From Lentimicrobiaceae bacterium (GTDB lineage Bacteria; Bacteroidota; Bacteroidia; Bacteroidales; F082): 43,680 bases of DNA. Position numbers and translations under genes: made by a program. Positions 24,309 to 32,122 of this stretch are shown here, piece after piece (within the stretch, counting starts at the first letter, position 1; the number at the start of each line of letters is the position of its first letter). The stretch is from assembly GCA_002708315.1 (NCBI GenBank), contig PANC01000012.1, forward strand, positions 11,495 to 55,174. Reading direction: 5' to 3'. Under the pieces are notes generated by a model. That model was not told where the DNA came from. It did no database searches and saw only the letters and a program-made list of their open reading frames with translations.

Positions 24309-24893
24309 TCAAACCAATTTGATGAGATTGATAAATAATTCTTGCCCCTGTCGAGGAATTATTGAGTTGTATGCAGTATCCATTACTTTAATGTCAAAAT
24401 ATCTCTCAAACAATTTAATATATTCATTTTTTGTTCCCCCAAATGGTGGCCCCTCTTTGTCAAATAGTTGACTAAATAAAACACCAACAACTTTTCCTCC
24501 TGGGTTTAACATTGAAGCTAGACTTTCAACATAATCAACTCTTTGAGATGGATGTAATGAACAGAAGAAAGTTTGCTCAACAATCATATCATAAGTGTTT
24601 TTATGATTAAAGAAATCATCACAAATTAGGTTGGATTCTGGAAAGTCTGGAAACCTGTATTTAAGAGCCATTATTGCTTCCTCAGAGTAGTCTAACATAA
24701 AGGTGTTAGTGAATCCTTTCTTGAACAAATATTCTGCCTCCCAACCTTTACCAGCGCCAGGAATTAAAATTTTTAATCTCTTATTGGTTAGCTGATCAAA
24801 GTAATCTTTTAAAGGAGTAGATATATATCCAATATCCCAACCCGTTTGTTGTTGCTTATACCTATTATCCCAATATTGATTGGTCAATTTCAT
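24309..24893 (-). CDS. TPMT-like SAM-dependent methyltransferase
   Basis: A 194-residue class I methyltransferase of the thiopurine-S-methyltransferase fold. The TPMT-type N-terminus (YWDNRYKQQQTGWDIG, 7-22) is clear, then the SAM-binding motif I in ILIPGAGKGWEAEYL (43-57), the acidic motif II after strand beta2 (MLDYSEEAI), and a motif IV-like stretch (YDMIVEQTFFCSLHP). The end FINLIKL forms the last strand. Members methylate small thiols, selenite/tellurite species or halides; the substrate here is unknown. It is 80 bases downstream of the peptidase and 54 bases upstream of the unknown protein. Confidence 0.85.
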   Translation of the reverse strand: MKLTNQYWDNRYKQQQTGWDIGYISTPLKDYFDQLTNKRLKILIPGAGKGWEAEYLFKKGFTNTFMLDYSEEAIMALKYRFPDFPESNLICDDFFNHKNTYDMIVEQTFFCSLHPSQRVDYVESLASMLNPGGKVVGVLFSQLFDKEGPPFGGTKNEYIKLFERYFDIKVMDTAYNSIIPRQGQELFINLIKLV

Positions 24894-24973
24894 GGTGCTA
24901 TGGTGTTTATAATTTTAAAAAATGTTGGGGGTAGCCTCAAAATAATATGTTCATTCCAATGGAAATAAAGGCT

Positions 24974-26386
24974 TTACATTTCTGGTGCAAACATTGGGTC
25001 CCACGGAGGCAATTTTATTGGTTTTTGATTTAGAATATCTAAAACACCATCATCGATAAACCTTTTATGTATAACAAGTCTGAACATATATTCATCAAAC
25101 CATTTATCTGTCATTGTGAGAAAACCTTTATTACCCTTGGAAGCACCCCAGCTATTTTCTAGTAACCACTTATCTATGGTTCCATCGGGTTGTATGTTAA
25201 CTCCCACGAGAGCCATTCCATGAGTTGAACCACTTTCAAATGTTTGTATCCTCTCTTTTTTGGTCATTTCAAAATTTACACCTAAAAGATCATCATAATT
25301 ATAATTGTCCATATCCAAAATTCCACTTTTAGAGTTCAGTTGTTTACCAACATCACATGAAAAATACATTGGATCATTCCCTAAGATAGAATTCTTAGCA
25401 AATTCCTTTATTTTAATATTGGGTAGGTTAATGTATTTCCAGTTACCTCCTTCAACCAAGTTACGATCATATTGCACTTCATATAGTCTGTTATACTCTC
25501 TAACTGGATCGTTCATGAACATTATATATTCACTTAAGTCAATCCCCACCAAGTCATTATAAAATTGTTCTGGCGTATATGTTTTTTCCTCACTAATATT
25601 ACCATCTTTATCCTTAAACTGCCATGCAAATTCAGCAGGTGGTTCTCCCAGACATAAAACTAAAATTCTGTATATTTCAGAAAGCATCTCTAATTTAGCT
25701 TCTGCTTTCAACTCTTCAGTCATTTTTGAATTAGCTAATGTCCTCATTTTTATACCATCTTCACGTAATTTTCTACGCAATAATTTGGACATCATTTTAG
25801 TATTTTCACTTTGATATGTGTCTGGCATGGCATCTGTTGGCACAAGTCCATATTTCATAACATTATCAGCAAATGTAGTCCATTGACCTCCATCTCCGAT
25901 TGGACTCTTAAATAGCCACTCAACCTCTCTGTCATCCATTGGCTTATGAGCTGTGGCCTTTGCTATTTCTAGAAAGAGATTTGCCTTCTCAAACTGATCC
26001 CAAAAGAAGTTATACGTTTGAGAAAATTCAAAATCATTCAAATTATACTTTTCTCTTACCATTGGCCTAATGGTATTAAGGCCGGTGTATAACCAACAGC
26101 GTCCTGATGATTTTTGATTAGTTATACCTACTACTTCTATCTTATTTGAAAATAAATGGTTAACATCAAGGTCACTACTACGAGTTTGAGCAAGCTTTTT
26201 GATGTCATTGTGTGTAACTGCATTCATCAGAGCAATATCAGTTGGAGAACCTTTAAATGACTCTTGAATCTTTTTAAGCATATCATCATTTATATTGCCT
26301 TCTAAGGAACCTTGGCAAATTAGGGCTTGAGATAAAAATAAACCCATCACTATTGTTAAAATTGTTCGTATCATATTTGTATTCAT
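24974..26386 (-). CDS. Exported bleomycin-hydrolase-like cysteine aminopeptidase (C1B)
   Basis: A 470-residue papain-superfamily peptidase of the bleomycin hydrolase/PepC family. The catalytic triad is visible: Cys97 in SSGRCWLYTGLN, His389 in STHGMALVG and Asn411 in LLENSWG. The C-terminal segment LPPWDPMFAPEM matches the self-compartmentalising C-terminal arm of bleomycin hydrolase, which lies in the active-site cleft and makes the enzyme an aminopeptidase. Unlike cytosolic PepC it begins with a signal peptide (RTILTIVMGLFLSQALIC, cleavage near CQG), so it should act in the periplasm or outside. Its ATG directly abuts the TAA of the SUI1 gene (TAAATG), suggesting translational coupling. Confidence 0.93.
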   Translation of the reverse strand: MNTNMIRTILTIVMGLFLSQALICQGSLEGNINDDMLKKIQESFKGSPTDIALMNAVTHNDIKKLAQTRSSDLDVNHLFSNKIEVVGITNQKSSGRCWLYTGLNTIRPMVREKYNLNDFEFSQTYNFFWDQFEKANLFLEIAKATAHKPMDDREVEWLFKSPIGDGGQWTTFADNVMKYGLVPTDAMPDTYQSENTKMMSKLLRRKLREDGIKMRTLANSKMTEELKAEAKLEMLSEIYRILVLCLGEPPAEFAWQFKDKDGNISEEKTYTPEQFYNDLVGIDLSEYIMFMNDPVREYNRLYEVQYDRNLVEGGNWKYINLPNIKIKEFAKNSILGNDPMYFSCDVGKQLNSKSGILDMDNYNYDDLLGVNFEMTKKERIQTFESGSTHGMALVGVNIQPDGTIDKWLLENSWGASKGNKGFLTMTDKWFDEYMFRLVIHKRFIDDGVLDILNQKPIKLPPWDPMFAPEM

Positions 26387-26725
26387 TTATCCTTTTGTTT
26401 TACAATTATACCCTAAATCCACAAGAATATTGAAGACTTTAGTTTTAAAGTCACCCTGCAGCATAATTTCTCCATTTTTAACGGTTCCACCAACACCACA
26501 TTTTGATTTCAATTTCTTTCCCAGAGATTTTAAATCATCATCCATACCAACGAAGCCTTCAACGATTGTAACCTGCTTGCCTTTTCGCTGTTTCTTGTCT
26601 AGGAATACATATAACTTTTGTTTTGATGGATTTGGAGTTTCTATGGCACCTTTTTCCTCCTCCCAATCATTGTAATCAGGATTTGTAGAATATACCATTT
26701 TAGAATTCTTAAACTTTGCTGCCAT
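26387..26725 (-). CDS. SUI1/eIF1-like translation factor (YciH type)
   Basis: A 112-residue protein with an unstructured N-terminus and a C-terminal SUI1 domain (about 38-111). Typical features are the basic LDKKQRKGKQVTIVEGF stretch, GMDDDLKSLGKKLKSKCGVGGTVKNG (the eIF1-like binding loop), and the ending VFNILVDLGYNCK. The bacterial YciH homologue discriminates non-canonical start codons in E. coli. Its start overlaps the end of the lipid kinase gene by 17 bases and its stop directly meets the peptidase ATG, so the three genes are tightly packed. The window uses several TTG starts, which makes an initiation-discriminating factor worth noting, although that link is only speculative. Confidence 0.92.
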   Translation of the reverse strand: MAAKFKNSKMVYSTNPDYNDWEEEKGAIETPNPSKQKLYVFLDKKQRKGKQVTIVEGFVGMDDDLKSLGKKLKSKCGVGGTVKNGEIMLQGDFKTKVFNILVDLGYNCKTKG

Positions 26726-27602
26726 GCGGATTTATTATTATGTTCAAAGATAAAGGGTTTATTTTTACCTCAAGCTTCTTTTCAAATTTGATTGGTTCCC
26801 CATCAATATTTACAACTCTTTTTTTCTTTCTTGTTACTGTTACTTTTTTCGCCTTGATAATTCTCACAAAAGGAGACAACTCTATCTTTCTTAACAATAA
26901 CAGATTAGCTATGCTTGGTAGATTGTATATTTTGGGTTTATCAACTATACAAATATCCATCAACCCATCTACCAGGGATGCTTCTGGAGCAATGGTAGTA
27001 TTATACCCGAACTGATTTGAATTTGCAAATGCAATAAAAAGTGCTCGCTGAAATATTTCTTCACCATTATCAAATTTAAGATGATAGTTCTTTGATTTAT
27101 ATTTTAAAAACTCATTTGCGACTATCCTAGAATATCCCAAGAATCCGCGGCGAGCACTTTTAGCAAATAATTTTGCTACATGAGCATCAAACCCAACGCC
27201 AGCAATACTAACAAACCTTTTATTATTTACCGAACAAGTATCTATAAGTGTAGTCTTTTGAGCTGAAATTAATGTCAAAGATTTTTCAATATTTCTAGAA
27301 ATATTCAGATGCCTAGCTAGACCATTTCCCGATCCCATGGGTACTACTCCAAATGTAACACCTGTTCCTATTATCGGCCCAGCCACCTCATTAACAGTTC
27401 CATCACCACCAACTGCTACAATAATATTAGCTCCATCATCAATGGCCAATTTACTAAGCAAAGCGGCATGCCCATGGTATTCAGTATATTGTATTTCTAT
27501 TGAAAATATGTTGGTGTCTAATAGCCTTGCTATTGGTTCTTCGATTGACAATTTATGCCGAGCCAAAGAATTCTTGTTAGCTATAAAAATAATTTTTTGC
27601 AT
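26709..27602 (-). CDS. Diacylglycerol/lipid kinase family protein (YegS/DagK type)
   Basis: A 297-residue lipid kinase. The nucleotide-binding signature AVGGDGTVNEVAGPI (63-77) and GSGNGLARHL (about 92-101) are intact, and the C-terminal half has the expected second domain with VTRKKKRVVNIDGEPIKFEK. Family members phosphorylate diacylglycerol or related lipids at the membrane face; the exact lipid is not readable. The gene starts 3 bases after the DUF5011 lipoprotein and overlaps the SUI1 start by 17 bases. Confidence 0.9.
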   Translation of the reverse strand: MQKIIFIANKNSLARHKLSIEEPIARLLDTNIFSIEIQYTEYHGHAALLSKLAIDDGANIIVAVGGDGTVNEVAGPIIGTGVTFGVVPMGSGNGLARHLNISRNIEKSLTLISAQKTTLIDTCSVNNKRFVSIAGVGFDAHVAKLFAKSARRGFLGYSRIVANEFLKYKSKNYHLKFDNGEEIFQRALFIAFANSNQFGYNTTIAPEASLVDGLMDICIVDKPKIYNLPSIANLLLLRKIELSPFVRIIKAKKVTVTRKKKRVVNIDGEPIKFEKKLEVKINPLSLNIIINPHGSKV

Positions 27603-27605
27603 TTA

Positions 27606-27971
27606 CTATTTTCCGATTACGACTATTACTTTACGAACTTTTTCTTCAGCCGACAACCCACCTGCATCCGTTACGTTGTAACTTACGGAGTAATCACCTG
27701 CACTGGTCACATCCACATTACCACTAATAACAATCGACGCCGTTAAGTCTAAAGTATCGCCATTTTCAGTGACATCATAAGCTATTGCACCTGGATCTTC
27801 ATAGGCTATATCTTTTGCCCAATTTAATGGATTAGCTCCCAATAATAATATTTCAGGTGAAATACCATCACCAGAATTATCCTTTTTACATGAGAAAAAA
27901 GTCATCATCAATGTTATAGACAAAATAAAAATTATACTCCAATGATTTTTTGTTAATAATAATGTTTTCAT
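27606..27971 (-). CDS. Small lipoprotein with DUF5011-type Ig-like domain
   Basis: A 121-residue protein with a lipoprotein signal ending in the lipobox TFFSC (Cys28). The remaining 93 residues form an Ig-like domain with the DUF5011 pattern: YEDPGAIAYDV, then a DLTASIVISGNVDVTSAGDYS stretch (given as key residues D, I, G and V), and VTDAGGLSAEEKVRKVIVV. Such domains occur in many surface proteins and probably aid folding or binding. It heads the leftward cluster; its -7 element (27977-27984) lies five bases from the ATG. Confidence 0.85.
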   Translation of the reverse strand: MKTLLLTKNHWSIIFILSITLMMTFFSCKKDNSGDGISPEILLLGANPLNWAKDIAYEDPGAIAYDVTENGDTLDLTASIVISGNVDVTSAGDYSVSYNVTDAGGLSAEEKVRKVIVVIGK

Positions 27972-27976
27972 GGTAG

Positions 27977-27984
27977 CAAAATTA
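27977..27984 (-). promoter_or_regulatory. -7 element of the lipoprotein/lipid-kinase cluster
   Basis: On the minus strand TAATTTTG (TAnnTTTG) ends five bases before the ATG at 27969-27971, predicting a leaderless or nearly leaderless transcript for the cluster's first gene. Confidence 0.45.
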
Positions 27985-28124
27985 GGTAATTTCGTTTTGA
28001 AAATGTATTAAGCACATTACAAAGCTATATTTTATTATTGGAGAATACAGAGTTATAATACATTTCAACAAACTATCGTTAGTTAAAAACATAATATCTA
28101 TACAGGCACATAACTATAACAACC

Positions 28125-28132
28125 TATTTTTG
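28125..28132 (+). promoter_or_regulatory. -7 element of the M23 peptidase gene
   Basis: TATTTTTG (TAnnTTTG) 16 bases before the ATG at 28149. Confidence 0.4.
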
Positions 28133-28148
28133 TTTTGATAAACATATA

Positions 28149-29885
28149 ATGCTAATGACTCACTTTAAATATTTACTTACCATATTAGTATTTATATTTT
28201 ATGCTCATGCCTATTCTCAGGATAATACCTTTTCCAAAAGCGATTTTACCCCACCTGTTGATATTCCCATTTATTTATCAGGAACTTTTGGGGAGCTGAG
28301 AGGCAATCATTTTCATACTGGCATTGACATTAAAACCCAAGGTATTATAGGTAAATCAATATTAGCCATTGATGATGGATGGGTTTCTAGAATTAAAGTA
28401 TCAACTTCTGGTTATGGAAAAGCGCTATATATAACCCATCCTAATGGTTATCTTTCAGTTTATGGTCATTTACAAATGTTTAATGATACCATTCAAAAGG
28501 TTGTTGTGGAGAACCAATATGAAAAAGAAAGTTTTGAAATACAACTATTTTTTGAAAAGAATGAGCTTCCGGTAAAAAAAGGCGAAATTGTAGCTATGTC
28601 AGGAAATACAGGCAGTTCAATGGGACCACACTTACATTTTGAAATTAGAGATTTAAGGAGTCAGAATCCTCTTAACCCTCTTCTCTTTAATTCCATCAAA
28701 ATAAATGACTATTACAGACCAAAAATAAAACTTTTGGCAATTTACCCAGTTAATAAATCATCTATAATAGACGGGAAAAATGATACGGTCTATTTTGATA
28801 TCTCAGGCTGGGGAGAGAATCATAAACTAAAGGATAACCCTACCATAAAAGTATCAGGTTCCATTTCATTCGGAATAGCAACCTATGACTTAATGAATGA
28901 TATACCCAATAAAAATGGAGTTTATTCGGGTAAGGTTTATGTTGATGATAATAAGGTTTTTGATATCAAAATGGATCGATTGTCATTCAAAACGGGTAGA
29001 TATATTAATAGTTTGATTGATTATTCATACTACAAGAAGTCCAAAACAAGGCTAATCAGAACCCAGGTAGATACCAACAACATGTTTAAGAATTATGTGA
29101 ATGTAATTAATAACGGAATTATTACCATTGATGATACCCTCTCACACAACATTAGATTTGAAATTAGTGATGCATATGATAATTTTTCTTCTCTTAATTT
29201 TAGTCTGGTTGGTATCGAAACTAGTAAAGAAATTAAGAACGAATATAAAAAAAAGGATGGTATCTTATTCCGATATGATAATGAGAATAACATATCTGAA
29301 GATGGAATAATAGCCGAATTCCCAGTAAATACATTTTATCAATCATTTTATTTTGATTACAAAAAAATGAAACAGGATTCCACCACTTATTCCTCTATTT
29401 ATAAACTTCACAATAGCTTTACACCTGTTCATAAGTATTATGACCTTAGGATTAGCTTTGATTCAATTAGTGACTCACTCTTAAGTAAGGCCTACATAGC
29501 TTATTCTGAGGATGGGTCGGATTATTATTATTCAGGTGGCATCATAGATGGCAAGACTCTAAAAGGTAAATTTCGAAAGTTAGGATATTATAAAGTTATG
29601 GTGGACACAATACCTCCTAAAATAAGTGAGGGTAATTTTAAGGAAGGAATTATTGTAACAAACCTTGGAAAATTAAGCATAAAAATATCAGACCCAGATT
29701 CAGGAATAAAAAGTTATCGAGGATATTTAAATGATAACTGGATATTAATGGAATATGATCCCAAAAATGAACTATTAGTTTATAATTTTGACAACAACAT
29801 TGGTAAAGGTCCATCCAATTTCCGATTAGAAGTAATTGATAACTCTGATAACTTTAGTAATTATGAATGTTCGTTTATAAATTGA
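28149..29885 (+). CDS. Exported M23 (LytM-type) metallopeptidase
   Basis: A 578-residue exported protein. A signal peptide (FKYLLTILVFIFYAHAYS) precedes an N-terminal M23 domain at about 40-180 with the zinc motifs HTGID (H56, D60) and HLHFE. These motifs are intact, so peptidoglycan endopeptidase activity is plausible. The rest (about 190-578) is a long beta-rich region with several Ig-like or fibronectin-like modules and no second zinc site, perhaps used for binding or positioning in the periplasm. A start at 28155 (second ATG) is also possible. It is divergent from the lipoprotein gene and convergent with the 173-residue unknown. Confidence 0.88.
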   Translation: MLMTHFKYLLTILVFIFYAHAYSQDNTFSKSDFTPPVDIPIYLSGTFGELRGNHFHTGIDIKTQGIIGKSILAIDDGWVSRIKVSTSGYGKALYITHPNGYLSVYGHLQMFNDTIQKVVVENQYEKESFEIQLFFEKNELPVKKGEIVAMSGNTGSSMGPHLHFEIRDLRSQNPLNPLLFNSIKINDYYRPKIKLLAIYPVNKSSIIDGKNDTVYFDISGWGENHKLKDNPTIKVSGSISFGIATYDLMNDIPNKNGVYSGKVYVDDNKVFDIKMDRLSFKTGRYINSLIDYSYYKKSKTRLIRTQVDTNNMFKNYVNVINNGIITIDDTLSHNIRFEISDAYDNFSSLNFSLVGIETSKEIKNEYKKKDGILFRYDNENNISEDGIIAEFPVNTFYQSFYFDYKKMKQDSTTYSSIYKLHNSFTPVHKYYDLRISFDSISDSLLSKAYIAYSEDGSDYYYSGGIIDGKTLKGKFRKLGYYKVMVDTIPPKISEGNFKEGIIVTNLGKLSIKISDPDSGIKSYRGYLNDNWILMEYDPKNELLVYNFDNNIGKGPSNFRLEVIDNSDNFSNYECSFIN

Positions 29886-29926
29886 AGGTAGGTAAAATTT
29901 GAATTCACTGTCAAATATTAAACTTA

Positions 29927-30448
29927 TCAAACCTTAAACCATGTGGCGGATAATCTGCTATATCTAGATGTACATTTATCATCTACCTTTTCAAATGTTA
30001 TTTCATCAGACATAATTTTAAATGTATAAACACCCGGAGTTATATTACAATCATTATCACCATCTGTATCAACAAATGTAACCTTGTTTCCCACTATAAG
30101 ACATGTGCCCTTTCCAACAAGAGTGCCCTCTACATTTGGTAGTTCAAGAGTATAATTACGCCCAGATATTGTAAGCATAGCACCATCATTTAAACTTGCC
30201 CATGTTCCTTCAATCTCAGATAAAGTTTTAGTCTTACTATTCTTTACTGTATCTTTCTGTGATTGTTGAATTTGCTCATTTTCAGTAGTTACAACCACCT
30301 CCACCTCATCATCTTTTTGGGTAACAATATACGTAATAGCAAATGCAATAATTGCAATTATAATGACCGCAATAAAGAAATATGAAAAGAAATTATTTTT
30401 TTTCTTTCTTTTTAGTTTACCCGCTGATCTTGTTTGTTTGGCCATCAC
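29927..30448 (-). CDS. Membrane-anchored protein with C-terminal beta domain
   Basis: A 173-residue protein I do not recognise. A basic N-terminus (AKQTRSAGKLKRKKKNN) is followed by a single transmembrane helix at about 22-43 (FFSYFFIAVIIIAIIAFAITYIV) and a polar linker, and then a compact beta domain (about 80-173) with a lipocalin-like start EGTWASLNDGAMLTISG and two cysteines (about 118 and 138) that could pair. It is probably an inner-membrane protein with the C-terminal domain outside. It is convergent with the M23 gene and divergent from guaA. The start may be the second Met at 30445. Confidence 0.75.
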   Translation of the reverse strand: MMAKQTRSAGKLKRKKKNNFFSYFFIAVIIIAIIAFAITYIVTQKDDEVEVVVTTENEQIQQSQKDTVKNSKTKTLSEIEGTWASLNDGAMLTISGRNYTLELPNVEGTLVGKGTCLIVGNKVTFVDTDGDNDCNITPGVYTFKIMSDEITFEKVDDKCTSRYSRLSATWFKV

Positions 30449-30510
30449 TACATGTTAATAAACATTAGAATATAAATTTTAAATCAAATGTACAAATTAT
30501 AAATCTTATC

Positions 30511-30518
30511 TACCTTTG
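30511..30518 (+). promoter_or_regulatory. -7 element of guaA, four bases from the ATG
   Basis: TACCTTTG, a perfect TAnnTTTG, ends at 30518; the guaA ATG is at 30523. Transcription would begin at or next to the ATG. No clear -33 element is seen. Confidence 0.45.
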
Positions 30519-30522
30519 CATA

Positions 30523-32052
30523 ATGAAAGAAATCATCCTAATCTTAGATTTTGGTTCTCAATATACTCAGCTGATTGCGCGAAGAGTAAGAGAATTAAAT
30601 GTTTATTGCGAAATCCATCCCTACAACAAAATTCCGACATCTCTAAATAATGTTTTGGGTGTTATTTTATCAGGCAGTCCATTCTCAGTAAGAGATACGG
30701 ATGCTCCTGCTCCTAACTTGTCTGAAATACGAAGTAAATTGCCCTTATTGGGAGTCTGTTACGGTGCGCAATTTCTTGCCCAAAATAGCGGTGGTGAAGT
30801 TCTACCATCAAAAATAAGAGAGTATGGCAGAGCGAACCTAAGTTATGTTGATAGGAAATGTGAATTAATGGAAGGTATTAATGATGATACTCAAGTTTGG
30901 ATGTCTCATGGAGATACTATCCTAAATACTCCCAATAATTTCCAAGTGATTGCAAGCACTGAAAATGTAGAAATTGCAGGATATAAAGTATCTGATGAAC
31001 AAACATATGGGATACAATTTCATCCTGAAGTATACCATACAACAGAGGGTAAGGTACTACTTAAGAATTTTGTTGTGGACATATGTGGATGCTCTCAAAA
31101 ATGGACTCCTGATTCTTTTATTGAAGCCACAACACAAGCACTGAAGGAAAAACTGGGTAATGACAAAGTACTACTTGGTCTATCTGGTGGGGTTGATTCA
31201 TCAGTTGCTGCAGTACTTTTGCATAATGCCATCGGAGATAATTTGTACTGTATTTTCGTGGATAATGGTCTATTGCGAAAGAATGAATTTGAAGATGTTA
31301 TGAGCTCATATAAAGATTTGGGCTTAAATGTAAAGGGAGTTAATGCTTCGGATAGGTTTTTTAACTCGCTCAAATCAATTACTGATCCTGAAAAGAAAAG
31401 AAAAGCAATAGGAAATACCTTCATTGAGGTATTTGATGATGAGGCACATCTTATCAAAGATGTAGACTGGTTAGCTCAGGGGACAATATATCCTGATGTA
31501 ATTGAATCAGTCTCTGTAAAAGGGCCATCAGCAACCATTAAGTCACATCACAACGTTGGTGGTTTACCAGATTTTATGAAGTTAAAAATTGTAGAGCCAT
31601 TAAATACTCTATTTAAGGATGAGGTCAGACGGATAGGTAGAGCCCTTGAGATGCCATCTTTTATAATAGACAGACATCCATTTCCTGGCCCAGGACTTGG
31701 CATTAGAATATTAGGTGAGGTTACTCCAGAAAGAGTAAGAATTCTTCAAGAAGTAGATCACATATACATATCAAATATGAAATCTTATGGCCTTTATGAT
31801 AAAGTTTGGCAGGCGGCAGCAATATTGTTGCCAGTTCAGTCTGTTGGTGTGATGGGCGATGAAAGAACTTATGAAAACGTTGTTGCTCTGAGAGCTGTAG
31901 AGTCAACGGATGGTATGACTGCAGATTGGTCTCAGCTACCATATGATTATTTATCCAAAGTATCCAGTGAAATAATCAATAAGGTATCAGGTGTGAACAG
32001 AGTTGTGTATGATATAAGTTCCAAACCCCCTGCAACAATTGAATGGGAGTAA
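30523..32052 (+). CDS. guaA: GMP synthase (glutamine-hydrolysing)
   Basis: A 509-residue enzyme making GMP from XMP with glutamine and ATP. The class I amidotransferase domain (1-190) has [13 protein letters not shown], the nucleophile Cys79 in GVCYGAQ, and the later His-x-Glu pair in [10 protein letters not shown]. The ATP-pyrophosphatase domain carries the P-loop [10 protein letters not shown] (about 218-227), followed by the dimerisation domain with [15 protein letters not shown] and the C-terminal PPATIEWE. Complete and normal length. Monocistronic-looking with a promoter in front. Confidence 0.97.
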   Translation: MKEIILILDFGSQYTQLIARRVRELNVYCEIHPYNKIPTSLNNVLGVILSGSPFSVRDTDAPAPNLSEIRSKLPLLGVCYGAQFLAQNSGGEVLPSKIREYGRANLSYVDRKCELMEGINDDTQVWMSHGDTILNTPNNFQVIASTENVEIAGYKVSDEQTYGIQFHPEVYHTTEGKVLLKNFVVDICGCSQKWTPDSFIEATTQALKEKLGNDKVLLGLSGGVDSSVAAVLLHNAIGDNLYCIFVDNGLLRKNEFEDVMSSYKDLGLNVKGVNASDRFFNSLKSITDPEKKRKAIGNTFIEVFDDEAHLIKDVDWLAQGTIYPDVIESVSVKGPSATIKSHHNVGGLPDFMKLKIVEPLNTLFKDEVRRIGRALEMPSFIIDRHPFPGPGLGIRILGEVTPERVRILQEVDHIYISNMKSYGLYDKVWQAAAILLPVQSVGVMGDERTYENVVALRAVESTDGMTADWSQLPYDYLSKVSSEIINKVSGVNRVVYDISSKPPATIEWE

Positions 32053-32104
32053 AATTTAACCTCCCCAAATAATCCATCAAATCAATGTATTTCACATAGT
32101 TTAT

Positions 32105-32112
32105 TAATTTTG
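32105..32112 (+). promoter_or_regulatory. -7 element of the LysM/binding-fold gene
   Basis: TAATTTTG (TAnnTTTG) ten bases before the ATG at 32123; short leader. Confidence 0.4.
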
Positions 32113-32122
32113 GCCATAATAA

